From the NCBI GenBank assembly GCA_965224745.1, contig CBDCZY010000001.1:248001-312000 (forward strand): 64,000 nucleotides of DNA. Direction: 5' to 3'. A model generated the notes under the pieces. It saw only the letters and a program-made list of their open reading frames with translations, did no database searches and had not been told where the DNA came from. Positions 62,686-64,000 of this stretch are shown in pieces; within the stretch, counting starts at the first letter, position 1; every line of letters starts with the position of its first letter. Origin of the DNA: CBDCZY01 sp965224745. Its GTDB lineage: Bacteria > Pseudomonadota > Gammaproteobacteria > Methylococcales > Methylomonadaceae. Made by a program: the position numbers and the translations under genes.

Positions 62686-62789
62686 GGCATTTAAAAGTAT
62701 TTGTATTATTGATTTTATTGTTGTCTTTGCAGTGCGGTATACCGTCGATTTTATCGCGTTTGGTGATGACCACGGGAAATATTCCTTGA
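62661..62789 (+). CDS. Possible 42-residue membrane or lipoprotein peptide
   Basis: A short frame on the plus strand, MFQSVEFAWHLKVFVLLILL then LSLQCGIPSILSRLVMTTGN. It has a strong hydrophobic helix ending in LSLQC, which looks like a lipobox. It overlaps the start of the hydrolase gene by 25 bases on the other strand. No ribosome site. Too short to be sure; coding is tentative. Confidence 0.25.
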   Translation: MFQSVEFAWHLKVFVLLILLLSLQCGIPSILSRLVMTTGNIP

Positions 62790-62939
62790 TAAGATCGGTA
62801 AACGTCAAAGAACTTACAGTCATTGGTTTACAGTTAGGTCAATCATCTTTAAGAATTACACCGATTGTCTGTTCAATACCAGCATAATTCGATATTCTCT
62901 TTTTTGAAGACGATATAATTCTAATCCAAAGGACAGTTG

Positions 62940-63380
62940 ATGATTACAGAGTTAGCAGTAGTGACTAAAGTTGAAAAGCAACAAGTGTGGGTTGAAAGTA
63001 GCCGGTCATCGGGTTGTTCGGGATGCCTTCAAAACAGCTCTTGTGGGACTTCAGCCTTGGATAAATGGATCAAAAAAAGAAGCCTGGCTGTGGATAGTGA
63101 GATTACTGTCATTGCAGGTGATCAGGTAGAGGTAGCGATTGAAGAAGCCGTTTTGCTTAAAGCCTCGGTACTGATCTATCTTGTTCCGTTGCTTATGATG
63201 TTGATGGGCGCGGGGTGCGCTCAGTGGTTATTACCAAAGGAAACAGCTTTGGTAGATATTTGGGTCGCTTTTACTGCGTTGATGACTTTAGCTGTTGGGT
63301 TATGGCTCATCCACCAATTCCAAGCGAGTTATTTAGTGCATTTTTTCCCTAGGCCGGTGGTGGTAAGAAAAATTTCTTAG
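62940..63380 (+). CDS. RseC/MucC-like membrane protein
   Basis: 146 residues from ATG 62940 (AAGGA 7 bases upstream). The Cys motif SGCSGCLQNSSCG (about residues 25-37) is that of RseC (SoxR-reducing system). Two transmembrane helices follow (VLIYLVPLLMMLMGAGCAQWL, VAFTALMTLAVGLWLIH). In other bacteria RseC adjusts sigma-E signalling or helps reduce SoxR. It is not with rpoE-rseAB here, so its role is inferred from the family. Confidence 0.82.
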   Translation: MITELAVVTKVEKQQVWVESSRSSGCSGCLQNSSCGTSALDKWIKKRSLAVDSEITVIAGDQVEVAIEEAVLLKASVLIYLVPLLMMLMGAGCAQWLLPKETALVDIWVAFTALMTLAVGLWLIHQFQASYLVHFFPRPVVVRKIS

Positions 63381-63498
63381 ATCCTCGTTCAAAAATAACT
63401 TCTAATCCTTAAGCGTTCGGAATTGAACTTTACTGAGTATTTTGGGTAAAAATAGAAAATGAAAGGCGGCATGAGGCTGGAGGTAAAGCAGTAACCCT

Positions 63499-64000
63499 AT
63501 GAAGTTATCCTATTTCCATCCTGCCGTAGCCAGATGGTTCGAACAAACCTTTGATGCACCTTCGGATGTGCAACTACAAGCCTGGCCTTCTATTCAGGCG
63601 AAACAACCTACTCTGATTGCAGCACCTACTGGTTCTGGTAAAACCTTGGCAGCTTTTTTAGCTATCATTGATCAATTAATCAAACAAGGCTTGCAATCGG
63701 AATTACCGCAAGAGACGCAAGTGTTATATGTGTCACCTTTAAAAGCCTTATCCAATGATATTCGCAAAAACCTGGAACAGCCGTTGAACGGAATCGGAGA
63801 TAAATTATTGGAGTTATTATTGCCGGACGTGACGATTACGGCGCAAAGCCGAACCGGCGATACGTCTCAGAGCGAACGAGCGGCCATGAAGCGATCACCG
63901 CCGCACATTTTGGTTACAACGCCTGAGTCGTTTTATTTATTATTGACATCAGATTCAGGCAGGCGGATGCTCAGTACTGTGAAAACGGTGATCGTCGATG
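63499..64000 (+). CDS. Lhr-type DEAD/H helicase, 3' truncated by window edge
   Basis: The first 167 codons of a large superfamily 2 helicase. ATG 63499 (GGAGG 16-20 bases upstream) gives MKLSYFHPAVARWFEQTFDAPSDVQLQAWPSIQ (Q motif), AAPTGSGKTLAAF (Walker A, about residue 44), VLYVSPLKALSNDIRKNL (motif Ia), RTGDTSQSERAAM and PHILVTTPESFYLLLTSDSGRRML, a pattern typical of Lhr (large helicase-related) proteins used in DNA repair. The frame is open to the window end, ending in VIVD of motif II. Confidence 0.9.
   Translation, partial: MKLSYFHPAVARWFEQTFDAPSDVQLQAWPSIQAKQPTLIAAPTGSGKTLAAFLAIIDQLIKQGLQSELPQETQVLYVSPLKALSNDIRKNLEQPLNGIGDKLLELLLPDVTITAQSRTGDTSQSERAAMKRSPPHILVTTPESFYLLLTSDSGRRMLSTVKTVIVD

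Noticed and set aside
62684..62887. 67-codon plus-strand frame beginning MAFKSICII
   Set aside because: Lies opposite the hydrolase N-terminal region, lacks a ribosome site and is less protein-like than the 42-residue frame in the same place.
1..64000. tRNA and rRNA genes
   Set aside because: I looked for cloverleaf and conserved TTCGAATC-type arms in the gaps and found none that hold up by eye.

Overview
The window looks like a chromosomal segment of an AT-leaning gammaproteobacterium. The pairing of a full bacteriohopanepolyol pathway (including an HpnO-type aminotransferase and a eukaryote-like squalene synthase) with GcvR/BCP, RseC and class Ia ribonucleotide reductase genes fits the Methylococcales (aerobic methanotrophs and relatives). 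No methane oxidation gene is present here, so that assignment is inference.

Layout. 1-2.4 kb: 3' part of an RND efflux pump gene. 2.7-4.8 kb: an Alg13/Alg14-like (PssE/PssD) glycosyltransferase pair and a small secreted protein. 4.9-15.2 kb: a tight minus-strand run, squalene synthase > squalene-hopene cyclase > hpnG > hpnN > hpnO > dxs > apt, joining isoprenoid precursor supply to hopanoid synthesis. 15.7-19.6 kb: a divergent plus-strand arm, hpnH > hpnB > hpnM(mlaC) > mlaA, for side-chain formation and lipid transport. 19.7-22.7 kb: a lone M41-like peptidase and a secreted lipase, with structured non-coding DNA between them.

22.9-37.0 kb: a complete type I-E CRISPR-Cas locus (cas3, casA-E, cas1, cas2, then 48 regular repeats plus one decayed terminal repeat). 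It is disturbed: a 173-bp MITE and then a 1,925-bp ISAs1-family IS, sharing identical 17-bp ends, were inserted in succession at the 3' end of cas6e. The original cas6e C-terminal codons can still be read on the far side of the IS. A ribbon-helix-helix/PIN toxin-antitoxin pair lies inside the cas operon, between cas6e and cas1; its toxin frame is broken.

37.1-51.6 kb: accessory DNA with a 7TM-PAS-GGDEF-EAL protein, a SulP anion transporter, a pentapeptide-repeat protein, small Arg-rich and lipoprotein genes, two copies of a long palindromic repeat, a secreted unknown protein, a pectate-lyase-like protein and an ISNCY-type insertion sequence. The core of the palindromic repeat matches CRISPR spacer 16.

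51.7-64 kb: housekeeping genes: a methyltransferase, nrdB/nrdA with a pair of NrdR boxes, an AI-2E/PerM exporter, bcp/gcvR, a SPOR-domain protein, an alpha/beta hydrolase, an RseC-like protein and the start of an Lhr-type helicase gene.

The most notable signals are the rebuilt cas6e disruption, the toxin-antitoxin pair inside the cas operon, the possible -1 frameshift site in the IS, and the palindromic repeat family with a matching spacer.
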